This document shows, one piece after another, positions 26,194 through 36,626 of a stretch of DNA of 64,000 nucleotides (its first letter is position 1; each line of letters opens with the position of its first letter). The position numbers were made by a program, and so were the translations under genes. This DNA is from Carallia brachiata. Lineage: Eukaryota > Streptophyta > Magnoliopsida > Malpighiales > Rhizophoraceae. The stretch spans positions 62,001 through 126,000 of the forward strand of contig JADCRB010000001.1 in assembly GCA_021464245.1 (NCBI GenBank), in the 5' to 3' direction. The notes under the pieces were generated by a model. The model searched no databases and had not been told where the DNA came from. It saw nothing but the letters and a program-made list of their open reading frames with translations.

Positions 26194-26923
26194 TAAGTTA
26201 ACGTATCTTTACAACAAATTGTGTAAATTCTCTATATTGAGCCATATGTACCAGAAAAAAAAAAAAAAAAGAAAAGAAAAGCTACTGAGTCATATATATG
26301 TTCATGTATATGATTCATATTAGCTACTGAGTCATATTAGCCTCGCAGATTTGTCCAGTTCTGCTATTCGTCTAATTTGAACGTTTTTGCCTGAATTTAT
26401 TCAATTAATGATCCATAATTCTCGGTATTTTCGTGATCCAATCTTCAGTTACATGAACGAAAACTCGTCCTGAAATCCTGATGACATAAATTATGAGACT
26501 ACATTAATCTAGTCCAAAAGGCAAACTGGAACAGCTGGATTTTTGCATGCCTGTGAGTAGTTGTAGTACAGATTTTGGAGCTGGTGTGTGGAATTGTAGA
26601 GAGAAAAATTTTCAAATTTGTATTTTGTGTAGAACTTTTTAGAGCATTCGTTTACGGGTCTCTATATATGAATAAAACCAAAATTTGCCGTTAAAAACAA
26701 GATTATTAGACTACACCGTTTTTCACGACTTTATTACTATAAGATTAAGATTCTAAATAGCATTTCTTGGGGAAGAAAAAGACAAATAAATGCCCTTTCT
26801 TTGTTTTTTTGGGTAAAACTTAAAAGGAACCCTTTTTCTGGTAGGTGATATCTAGTACTCGTTTATTGAGGGCACCCTAGTAAATCTTCACCAAACCAAA
26901 CCATGTGCGTAGGTCTCCCACAA

Positions 26924-26930
26924 TATAAAT
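26924..26930 (+). promoter_or_regulatory. TATA box of the left BAHD gene
   Basis: TATAAAT lies 127 bp upstream of the start codon at 27057. The same element sits in the same place before the second gene (57512-57518), within a conserved block that includes CTTCACCAAACCAAAC, which strengthens the call. Confidence 0.7.
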
Positions 26931-27056
26931 GGAGATGTTCGATGCCTCACATGAACACATGAAAACAAATACTTTTCTTACAAACTCAACCTAATCCTTC
27001 CCCTTGTCTGTCCGTCTTGTATTCCCAATTGAATCCTCAAATCCACGATCCAAACC

Positions 27057-28406
27057 ATGAAGGTGAAAATAGAGAGCACTAGAATTATCAAGCCAATCTA
27101 TGAAGGCACTGACAACAATGGAAATACCCCAACAACATTATTTGAGTACATCCCTCTCAGTGTATTCGACAAGGTGACTTACGACGTCCACATGGCAGTC
27201 ATTTACGCCTATCGCCCACCAACACCTCCAAATGCAACCATTCAGAATGGTCTTCAAAGGGCATTATCGGAATACAGGGAGTGGGCCGGCAGGCTTGGTG
27301 AAAATGAGAAAGGTGATCCCGTCGTTTTTCTCAATGACAAAGGCGTCAAGCTTGTTGAGGCATCTGTTGATGGCAGGCTTGACCAGATCATGCCCTTCAG
27401 GCCATCCCCGATCAGCCTCAGCCTCCACCCAAGCTTGAAGGGTGTGGAGGAGTTGGTGCAAGTGCAGCTCACAAGGTTCACTTGTGGCTCATTGGTGGTG
27501 GGGTTCACGGCTCACCACCATGTCGCTGACGGGCATTCCACGAGCGACTTCTTAGTTGCTTGGGGCAAAGCTTGCCGGGGACTTGACATGAACCCGCTGC
27601 CTCTTCACGACCGCACAATTTTCAATCCTAGAAAACCACCTTGTTTTGAGTTTGAGCACAAAGGAATTGAATTCAAGAGCAAGGATCTCATCAAGGATTG
27701 TCCTAATTATAATCAGCAGCATGATCACTTTGTGGATGATATTGTAGTCCACAAGGTCCATTTCACATTGGACTTTCTCTCCAAGCTCAAGGCCAAGGCT
27801 TCTCAACCATGTGGAAGCATTAACAACAACAACAATAATATTTGTAGCACTTTTGAAAGCTTGCTGGCTCACCTATGGAGAACGATAACCAAGGCTCGTG
27901 GGCTTGGTGGACTCGAAACCACATGTATTCGAATCTCCGTGGACGGCCGGAGCCGACTGAACCCCAGAGTACCTAACGAGTACTTTGGCAACTTGGTGCT
28001 ATGGGCATTCCCTAGTGCAAAGGTCAAGGACCTATTGCGGGAGCCATTGCCTTACGCGGCAAGGCTCATTCACAATGCCATTGCAAAGGTAAACAACAAT
28101 TATTTCAGGTCATTCATCGAATTCGCCACCCACAAGGCTCCGGAAGAAGACCTGGTGCCTACCGCCGTCATGAACAAGTCTGCTCTGTGCCCCAATTTGG
28201 AGGTGGATAGTTGGCTGAGGTTCCCATTTTATGACTTGGATTTAGGAGGGGGGAGTCCTTACGTCTTCATGCCATCTTATTTTCCAACAGAAGGAATGCT
28301 GTTTCTTCTGCCATCATTCATAGGAGATGGAAGCATAGATGCTTTTGTGCCCCTTTTCCATGACAACTTGGCATCTTTCAAGCAAATTTGCCATTCGCTG
28401 GACTGA
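27057..28406 (+). CDS. BAHD acyltransferase, amine N-hydroxycinnamoyltransferase-like (left copy)
   Basis: An intact intronless 449-residue protein of normal BAHD length. BAHD enzymes are cytosolic and transfer an acyl group from a CoA thioester to an alcohol or amine. The catalytic HxxxD is H154-x-x-x-D158 in HHHVADG. The second family motif, usually DFGWG, is DLGGG here (395-399), followed by SPYVFMPSYFP. This and the N-terminus MKVKIESTRIIKPIYEG resemble agmatine, putrescine and tryptamine hydroxycinnamoyltransferases, which make phenolamides. The substrate is inferred from family resemblance only. A low-complexity Asn run lies near residues 255-263. The start is the first in-frame ATG after the TATA box. 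It is nearly identical to the gene at 57636-58985. Confidence 0.92.
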   Translation: MKVKIESTRIIKPIYEGTDNNGNTPTTLFEYIPLSVFDKVTYDVHMAVIYAYRPPTPPNATIQNGLQRALSEYREWAGRLGENEKGDPVVFLNDKGVKLVEASVDGRLDQIMPFRPSPISLSLHPSLKGVEELVQVQLTRFTCGSLVVGFTAHHHVADGHSTSDFLVAWGKACRGLDMNPLPLHDRTIFNPRKPPCFEFEHKGIEFKSKDLIKDCPNYNQQHDHFVDDIVVHKVHFTLDFLSKLKAKASQPCGSINNNNNNICSTFESLLAHLWRTITKARGLGGLETTCIRISVDGRSRLNPRVPNEYFGNLVLWAFPSAKVKDLLREPLPYAARLIHNAIAKVNNNYFRSFIEFATHKAPEEDLVPTAVMNKSALCPNLEVDSWLRFPFYDLDLGGGSPYVFMPSYFPTEGMLFLLPSFIGDGSIDAFVPLFHDNLASFKQICHSLD

Positions 28407-31162
28407 GAAAGTGCCCATATGAAGTATTTTTCATTTTCCCAAGTTCTTGTCCAAATTTTGTTATCTTTTCTTATAGTATGGATCGAGCTGGCCCATGTGC
28501 CTGGTTCTTTTCTCTCATGGCTAGTTCTTGCAGAGAAATTGTCATGTTTCTAGGAAGTAGACCTCCCAACTGACTACTTGTTTCAATTATACGCGAAGCT
28601 ACGTTGGGGGTCACCTTTCCCAACAACTATGATGTATACCTCATGATAAAAAAATTGAAGATTTATATATGTATAAGATGTTATCGATGAAAGAAAATTT
28701 TTACCCTCTTAAGAGACACTCGAGTCCTTTAGAAATTAGGCTCTTATTTTTAAAATCTTAGGTTCTAATATGTGGCTTATGGAAATCAGAAGAGTTAATT
28801 GTTGTGTAACTCACACGTCAAATGCACTTTAAGTGGACAATTTTTTTTTGTGCACTGTATAGATGGCAATTTAAAAATAAAAAAAAGAAAATAGAGATAA
28901 CACGCTATAGTTTTGATAGAGAGAATTACTTTGTATTCACCATGCGCGGTGGACCGGAGCCACTATACTATACCAAAGGCCATTGTTGGAGCATTTTGGA
29001 TGGGAGCTCAAGTGCTCCAAGGCGCAACGTGCGGCTATTCCGCCTCCGTGTACTTGTGAAAGTGGCTGACAATTCTCTTATGTACATCATGGACATGGAG
29101 GTATAATCTTTGTTCTTTGTTTAAATGAAATCATGAATTCCATTTTTAATGAGAAAAATTCTGAATTGATCGTCGAAGAAGTTTACAATTCGTAGAATTG
29201 TTTAATTTGTTTGAATCACTTTTTTTTTTTAAAATATAACTCAATCTTAATTTTATACCACAAAATAAATAGAACTTATTTGAAATAAAAAAAATTATAT
29301 AATAAATTTGAGTTATATAAAATTAAGAGTAAATTATACTCATAGAATGAAAGTGAATAAAATAATAAGTAATAGTAAAAGCTTGGTTTGGTAGGTAACT
29401 TGCTTAAAATGCCCCTTTTAAATGAAAAACGTGCTTTTTTTTTTTTTTTTGAAGTGTGGTAGTATGTCTACATCTAGATAATTATTTATGTGAATATATT
29501 TATTTTGAGGTCTAATACAAGATTTTTTTTTTTTGGAGGTACATGGTTTGTTCAATATGAAGGTGACAAAATAATTCAATTAAATACCTTTGATCGTTTT
29601 GTATTTCAAATATGGGATAGGGCATTGGGGGTATAATCTCGCACTGAAGCCTACAAGCGCCAACATGCACACAACTTTACGTGTAAAATGGGTTAAGCCA
29701 AGGCACAGATTAATGGATTCCTTGATTTCTCAATCTGTTCGATTTTTTATGACCCGCCCTCATGGAGCCAATTAAGGCACAGATTGAGAGTTTGGCCCAA
29801 CAGGATGCAAATTAGGCACAAGTAAAAGATTCGGCTGAGGTACAACAGACCCATAGTTTCCAAGCTCACATTCCAAATATTTTATTAAAAGTTGGTATAT
29901 TTTTATGATTAAAAGTCTCAAATTTTAATTAAAATTATTTATTATTTTAAAAAAAGAAAAGAAAGAAAACTGGTCCTACTCCACGACACAACATATTTTC
30001 CATGTTCACACGTACAATTCATGCATATAGATATTTATTGGCCCTTGGATGTCAGCTTCAGTCAACGTCCATTAGGTAAATACAATTTGACTTTCAATGA
30101 TTAATCAGTTGGTTTGATAATCAATCATATTATAGGCTAAACATTGACGTCGGCTTGAGAGCTGGAGAGACATTAAAAAAAAACAGAGACAACGAAATTG
30201 GTTGCAACTATCATATTTGAGTTGGTGACATTTTTTGTGTTTGTCGTCGATCATGTTGGGCAGATACATATATCTATTCTACTCCTACCTTACATATTAT
30301 TTATGCAGAAAAATGTACAGGACTCGAGGAAAGTTGCTTGTTAAGTGTCCGTAATGTAATTTAAAAATTTTTACAACCATAATTATAAAATATGGAATGA
30401 AAACAATAATAATATTTTTTTTATCGCAATTTATATCAGTTGGTTAAAGTTTCAAATTTATTGTATTACTAACATTTTGTAGGAACATTTTTTCAACCCA
30501 TGTACTGGAACCCATTTTATACGTATCAGTTAGTTAATTATTATTTATTAATATGATTAGGGACATAGTCCCTTGCAATTGCAATACTTGTTTACATAAG
30601 AAGATAAGCTATCAAAACTTTCCTGTCAAGCTCTAAAGCGAAAAAGGATAATAAATCAAAATTCCTTCTCCAGTGGTTTAATTTCTTTTTTCAATTTATC
30701 CATGGAAACAAAATCTTCTCTTACATTAAACTTTGTAGTGATTTAAAATGTTGTAATGATATTATACCTTGACAGGGCATAAATATTTGGCTACTGGCGA
30801 AAAGAATTCACCATGAATCCAATAGAATTGAATCTCAGTCCTATCATAATCGTGTAGGTATTTCTTTTATTTAAAAGTTTAATATTCCTAGAAGATTTTA
30901 CAATGTTCCTCCATCCCACTAAAATGAATGAAATTAGCATATGCATTGGTTATATTATTTTTGCTTGTTAAGGGAAAACACAAATATTTACTCCAGTCGA
31001 GGAAGATCACATAAAGTAACGGATATATAACCCAATCTGCATTTTTACTTGTTATTTTTAAGGGAAACGAAATTAAAGATTTCGGATTAATGGCAGCCAA
31101 GAATACGCCAACGAGTATTATGTTATAAAAAAATCTCATGAAGCATAAACGTTTATAGTGAA
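28407..31162. other. Downstream of the left BAHD gene, no supported gene
   Basis: This is the 3' UTR and flank shared with the right segment. A small frame at 29590-29775 has a relative at 60084-60269, but reading continues through stops on both sides, so it looks like a shared decayed sequence. About 190 bp around 28870-29090 are absent from the right copy. From about 31150 to 31280 there is a short degenerate tandem repeat built on ATAGTGAACYTGATTA. Confidence 0.5.
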
Positions 31163-31464
31163 CTTGATTTTTTTAATAGTAAACCTGATTATAATTATTT
31201 TTTAATATAGTGAACCTGATTATTATTTTTATAGTGAGTAAACTTTACTTTTATAGTGAACTTGGTTATTATTATTATTTTTTGATCTATTAAGAGACTA
31301 ATTGGATTATAAATTATATAATAAAGTAATTTTCTCCTGCTCATAAATATCACACTGCTTCCTAAATTAAAATATGAACTTCTATTATAAAAGTTTAAAT
31401 TTTAACTACTAAGTATCTCGCAATCAACTTGATTATTTATCCAACAAACATTTTAAAGAGATGT

Positions 31465-32006
31465 CTAAGGCTGTTAACGAACCGAGCTGAGCTGAGCTTT
31501 GTCGTGTTCAAGCTCAGTTCGTGAACATATGCCCTGAACTCAAACTCGGCTTGAGCTCCATTCGAACTTTAATAGCTGAGCTCGACTCAATAATAAACTA
31601 TAAAGCTCAAACTCAGCTTATTGCATTATATTTTTCCAAATTTTTGTTAATATGAGCTCGATATATGCTTGGCTCAATATAAGTTTGGCTTGTTCAAGTA
31701 AAATCTTTTTTAAGAATTCTAAAAGTAACATTCAATATAGGGATAATTAATAAACAAGCATATTATTGAGCACATTATCAAACATTTATCGAACATTTTA
31801 CTAAATATCTTATCGAGCTTTTAACGATTTGTTCAGGAACATAAATGAGTCGAACAATCTCTTATTCAAATTCGACTTGTTTGGTAAACAAACTTTGAAA
31901 TAAAGCTTGATTATTGTTCATTTACGTTACCGAACGAGTTCAAACGAGTTTTTATCAAACCGAACAGCTGAATTTTTATTAAGAATAGTGGTTCGTTACC
32001 AGTCCT
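31465..32006. mobile_element. hAT-type MITE with 8-bp target-site duplication
   Basis: Flanks are AGAGATGT (31457-31464) and AGAGATGC (32007-32014), an 8-bp duplication with one difference, as expected for hAT elements. The ends are CTAAGGCTGTTAACGAACC and, reverse-complemented, AGGACTGGTAACGAACC, which form imperfect terminal inverted repeats. The interior is rich in GAGCTCG- and AAGCTCAAACTCAG-type subrepeats. At 542 bp with no ORF it is non-autonomous. Confidence 0.8.
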
Positions 32007-32014
32007 AGAGATGC

Positions 32015-33813
32015 ACAATAGAAGTACTTTAGTTAGAGCCTCATCATTGGCTGGACCATGCAACCTGATTGGGCCTCCCCATCATTCTCGGCACTAGACC
32101 TTGTGCATAGGACAACAATTGAAGTGGTGAATAGCCCAGCAACTTAATCAATTGGGCCTTTTTTAATGATTAGACCGCAAGTATAGTGTAAGAACTAAAA
32201 AAAGTTATGTTCCAAAATACAAAAGACACTCATAATGCGGACCTTAGACAAGAAAACATTCTTTGGGCCAACCAGGCCTAGCCTGCTTGGTCTGGGGCTA
32301 TATCTCTCAGGGGTTGGCGGGATCCCAGCCTCCCCCATTCCCAACTATATATTTTGTTTAAGGAATTACCATTTCTGTTGGTCTTATTATAATGGGTTGA
32401 AGAGTGCAAGTACTTTTTATCTTTAAACTCGTGTTTTCCCCCCTTCAAACCACTAACATGATTACCTGCTAATTATTATCTGTGTTAAAAAAAAAAATCC
32501 ATGGGTTTGCTAGATAATTATTATGTAATGTAGTACATAATTTTAGGAGGCGAAAAAAAAAGGATAAAACTCCGAACAAAAGGGTACACCCTATAAAAGC
32601 TCAGTTATAGCTATACGGTTTCTCATCAGTAACCAGTTTGCCTGAGACCAAATATCATAGAATCAAGGAGATCCAAACTATGGTAATTCTCTACCAATAT
32701 GTTGCACCTCATCCTACTTTTGCTACATTTAAGTTTTAGTCCATTTTTTAACAGTCAAAAAATGCACACATTTCTTAGTTTTGCACACCTTGGAGTATCA
32801 GTTCCTGATAGCACTGCAATACATACAGTAAATCGTTTATTGAACAATCTATGAGTGACAAATTAGACTATGTTTAAGTATTTGAAAACACCATACATTT
32901 GTCTCCTATACGTGACCCAAAGACAATGGGCATTGTTGTCCTTCACCTTCTCAAATCACTTGCAAAATAATCAAAACAGTATCGAGTTCTATTCATGAGG
33001 ATAAGGAATAATTTATGTTATTTACATTTCAAAATATATGATAGGGTTTTCTCATAGTAATATTCGTTCTCTGAGCAGCAGAGAGGAATTAGGCTCATAT
33101 TGATTTCTTAGCAGGTTTACAGATTCTTATCGTAAAAACAAAGTGATAATATCATCTTCCAGTTATCAAAAGCAAAGTGCCAATGCTGGCAATAGGTCTT
33201 GTATTCGAGTATTAGTGACTTTGTTCTCATTTGTTGATCTTTCAACCTTTCTTGTCACAAAAGAAAATAAAAATGGATAGCCTGCATTTTTCTAATGGGA
33301 AATGCTTACCCTAAAATGTTAAAATGTTGATTTTTTTTTTCTCATATGCCAAAAAAAAGCATTTTGACAAACTTTTGATTTTTTATTTTTGGGTAAAAAA
33401 GAGGAATATTTTTCTGTTTGATTAGATAGATTATTAAAAATATATATATATATATTTACCTTTTATTTTGGAATTAGCAATTGATAAAGAATTTTTTTTT
33501 TAGTAGTGCTTGATGGTTCAAAAGTTTTTTTTATGATTTTGGTTTTTTTGTTGATGTAGTAAGAAGTTTTTAGTAATTTTACTTTATTTTTTAAAACTAA
33601 AACCTAACTGGATTTAGTGTTACCTTACAATTTAAGAACTTTTCATGAAATTTCTTGAAAAATCTTTCATGATATTTATCTTTATTCTTTTTTTTTTTTT
33701 TAATCAGGCTAGATGACTACCCTAAATTAGCTATCTGTTTAACATGTTCAATGACTAAAATTTCCATTGTATGATCTACATCCTTGCTAATGTACTAGTA
33801 ATTGTTTTCTTCC
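32015..33813. other. Intergenic, no supported gene
   Basis: AT-rich sequence with T runs near 33331, 33491 and 33689. I see no coding or bounded repeat. A small frame at 32235-32426 has no recognisable domain. Confidence 0.5.
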
Positions 33814-33826
33814 CTCAAATAAATTT

Positions 33827-33969
33827 CTTTTTTTTTTTTTGAGTCTACTGGAGGGTCAAAACCTGTACAACTAGAGTGGGTGGGGGAATTTGGGAAAACA
33901 GAGGCTCGAACCCCTTTGTCTCCCATGTGGGCAGTATGCCCCGTGACCAGTCGAGCAGAAGCTGCCAGT
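33827..33969 (-). mobile_element. tRNA-derived SINE with ~13-bp target-site duplication
   Basis: On the minus strand, an A-box-like TGCTCGACTGG (within 33947-33962) is followed by a canonical B box GGGGTTCGAGCC (33903-33914). A body and an A tail (the T run at about 33828-33840) follow. Flanks are CTCAAATAAATTT (33814-33826) and CTCAAATAATTTT (33970-33982), a clear duplication with one difference. This is a full-length insertion of about 143 bp. Confidence 0.85.
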
Positions 33970-34429
33970 CTCAAATAATTTTCTCATAAGTTGATCAAAT
34001 GCTTGTAATTAATTATATTTGACAACCAACTATACAAGGACAAGTAACATTTATTTTCAATATAGCATTGTAAGTTAGCAACAAATATTCTAAAGTATGT
34101 CTTGTTTATGAGAAACAGACTACTTTTGCTGTCACATAAAAATTAGGCACTGGTGTAGCAACTTTGTTTGTTCTGGTGTTTTAGTTGGGGTGTACTTACC
34201 AAGGCTTGTATTCTCTTAGTTTTGGGTATCATTGGTTTTATCTAAATGCTATGAATGATACTTTTAAAGCAAGTTTTAATTTACAAAGAAAAAGTGGATA
34301 ATCTGTAACACAGCAAGTAGTGATTTCGACATAAGAAAATGTGTTGGCTTTTATCGGGTTTGAGTCAAACTTCATTGTTTGTCCATAATCTATCAAAATC
34401 AGATTGTGTAGAAGCAATCTGGAGGGTCT

Positions 34430-35962
34430 TCCAATGTTAGAGAAGAGTCTAGATGTGTTTATTCCTGACAAAGTCTTTTAATCTAGTCTTCGATTTGGAT
34501 AAGTACGATTTCGAGTTAGAAAGGGCGGTCGACGCAGCTAGGGGACTAGATGGTAAGAGGTTTTTGGATAAAAAAATCCAGGTTAAGCTTGCATCCTATC
34601 AAGATTCGCAGTCTTTTGGCACTTATAGAGGAAGGCCTTGGTCTCCCCTTAATACTGTTCATTAGGCAAACACACCAGCGAGATGGGTGCCTAGATAACG
34701 AGTGTTGGGTAAGTCTTACAAAGAAGTGATGGCAATAGTGTTGAGGTCCGAGTTGGGCAAAGAGGTAAGGGTTAAGGACAATCTGATTACTATCTTGTCG
34801 TGATTCAATATACCCCTTAGGAAGAGGATAATAATTGGCTTTATAGGAGTACTATAGGGCTGGTGTAATCTCCAAAATTCGTGGAGTCAATTCATGGGTA
34901 TCTTTAAATGGGTAGATTTTGTCCGTTTGTAGTCACAATCATGGGCAGGTCTAGGTCCTTTTTTGACTTTTGATACTAAACAACAAATGCTAGACACAAT
35001 TGAGAGTGTAGGTGATTGGATCCATCAACACTTCATTAAACTTGAGCCTTGGAACCCAGAGGTAACTTGTAAGGACAAACAGGTTTGGTTGCGCATTGAA
35101 GGTCTACCTTTGCAAGTTTGGAATAGGAATTTTTTTTATTAGTCTTACATGGGGGATGTTTATGGGCCTTGATGATATCTCTGATTAGAGGTGGCAGTTA
35201 GACTGTTGTCAGGTATATTTGCTAGTGTCTATTGATACAGACATACCTAAATTGGTTGCGGTAATGGCAGATGGGAAAAAAATTCATAGAAAATTAACAG
35301 TAGAACAGATCAATTACCCCAAAGCCTCATAGGGAACATCTACTTCTATCTCTAATGAGACAATAGCGTTGATGAGAGCTAAAGTGCATGAGGTTAGTGA
35401 AACATCTGTTCAGTTAGAATACGGGTAGAAGGATATGATAGACGCCACTGGCAAAGAAGGAAGATCGCCAAAGAAGAGAAAGGGAGGAGAGGAATTCCAA
35501 ACACAACATCTGTTTAGCTCTCTGCTAGGAGAAACTGACAGTAACAAGCCTGATACATGAGGTCTGAGTTTGGAGAAGTGGGTCTCAGCCAAATGGATAC
35601 AGATATTCCTCATACTAACTAGCAGTTTGAATTTCAAAAAAATGTTTACAATAAATGGGATCTTGCATAAGGCTTGGGTTTTTGGGCTCGAGAGGGAGTT
35701 GGGCCTACTACTATTACCTAAAGGATTTTCTTGGGCATAGAGGACTCTCAAGTAGGGCCACAAGCTTGGAAGCTAATTAAAAAATCTATAGATATAGGCC
35801 AAATAGCATTCTAGTAGAGGGAAGAAAATGTCTTTTGGATTTTGGGGTTGGGATACAGCATGGGTCAAACATCTTGTTAAAAGAAATTGCTCATTTAGAG
35901 AAGAGAATGCCAAGTTTTATGGATGACCATAACATTCATTCTCTAGTAAGCGTGTGTGACGT
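34430..35962 (+). pseudogene. LINE piece 1 of 3: ORF1 region
   Basis: Decayed first open frame of a plant L1-type LINE. The open stretch 34453-34665 reads ELERAVDAARGLDGKRFLDK, resembling the RNA-binding start of LINE ORF1. Around 35020-35130 the phrases DWIHQHFIKLEPWNPE and KDKQVWLRIEGLPLQVWN match the DUF4283-like core of LINE ORF1 and related proteins. Stops and frameshifts are frequent. The 5' end is not visible and the start is approximate. The piece stops where a copia LTR begins at about 35963 and resumes at about 41416. Confidence 0.7.
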
Positions 35963-36548
35963 TCTTAGACGTAGATGATGCAGCAGCAAACCAAGATAGA
36001 CGTCAGTGATGCAACAACAAACCAAGACCAATTGTTGCAAAGTCATAGAAGTTAGCAAAACAAATGTACCAAATAGTTGAAATTGAGGATTGTTTCGTCT
36101 TGTAGTAAATAATAATATCCAACTTGCATGTATGTATGCATGCATGAAATGAGTGGTGGGTGTTATTTGTCTTATGTGCATAATAGTATAGTCAATCACA
36201 TAGTTTGTTGAATATAAAAAATGTAGCATGCAAAATCTTTGTTCTTATTTTGTGTTCATATCTGCAAGTCAACGTGTGCAGTCAAAATTTATTGAATTAG
36301 TTCCCATTTATTTGTAAGCCTATAAAAAGTATGCAGTGACCATTGTATGTGATAGAGAGAAAAAAAAGGTTCAAAAGTTACATGTTTTAAAAACTCTCTC
36401 GTGCTCCAATTATTTTTGCTCTATTTTTCCTGCTCTATACAACATTTATTTTCTCTACTCTTTCTCAAGTACAAACTTCATTTTTACTACTCAAATAATT
36501 CCTTTCGTTATCAAACACTTGTACACCTTTTAAATCATTGCATCAATA
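35963..36548 (+). repeat. Copia 1, 5' LTR
   Basis: About 586 bp starting TCTTAGACG and ending CATCAATA just before the primer-binding site. It contains a promoter-like TATAAAAA at 36321-36328. It is clearly similar along its length to 40805-41415 and, inverted, to 43520-44097 and 54648-55227. Confidence 0.85.
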
Positions 36549-36549
36549 G

Positions 36550-36560
36550 TGGTATCAGAG
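36550..36560 (+). other. Copia 1 primer-binding site
   Basis: TGGTATCAGAG matches the complement of the 3' end of initiator methionine tRNA, the usual primer of plant copia elements, one base after the LTR end. Confidence 0.8.
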
Positions 36561-36626
36561 TTTAATCAAGTCTTAAGCTACCTATTTGCAGTACCCAAAA
36601 TCAACTAAACACCAACATTTGTAGCC

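Larger units (their letters stand above)
25633..31162 (+). repeat. Segmental duplication, left copy (BAHD segment)
   Basis: This block is highly similar to 56580-61806 in the same orientation. It includes the BAHD promoter, coding region and about 2.7 kb downstream. Similarity begins at GGGCTTTTCGGTGTAT (25633 and about 56579) and last shows as a GTTTATAGT block near 31156 and 61806. The coding parts are nearly identical. Flanks carry indels: a MITE at 25913-26193 only in this copy, about 190 bp extra at 28870-29090 here, and about 230 bp extra in the other copy at 61536-61768. Confidence 0.85.

Noticed and set aside
28388..28573. Open frame overlapping the BAHD stop codon (also 58967-59152)
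   Set aside because: Out-of-frame and in the 3' UTR; its persistence reflects recent duplication.
29590..29775. 61-codon frame shared by both duplicated segments (also 60084-60269)
   Set aside because: Similarity continues outside the frame through stops, and the two predicted peptides differ as non-coding sequence would. It is shared by duplication, not by coding constraint.
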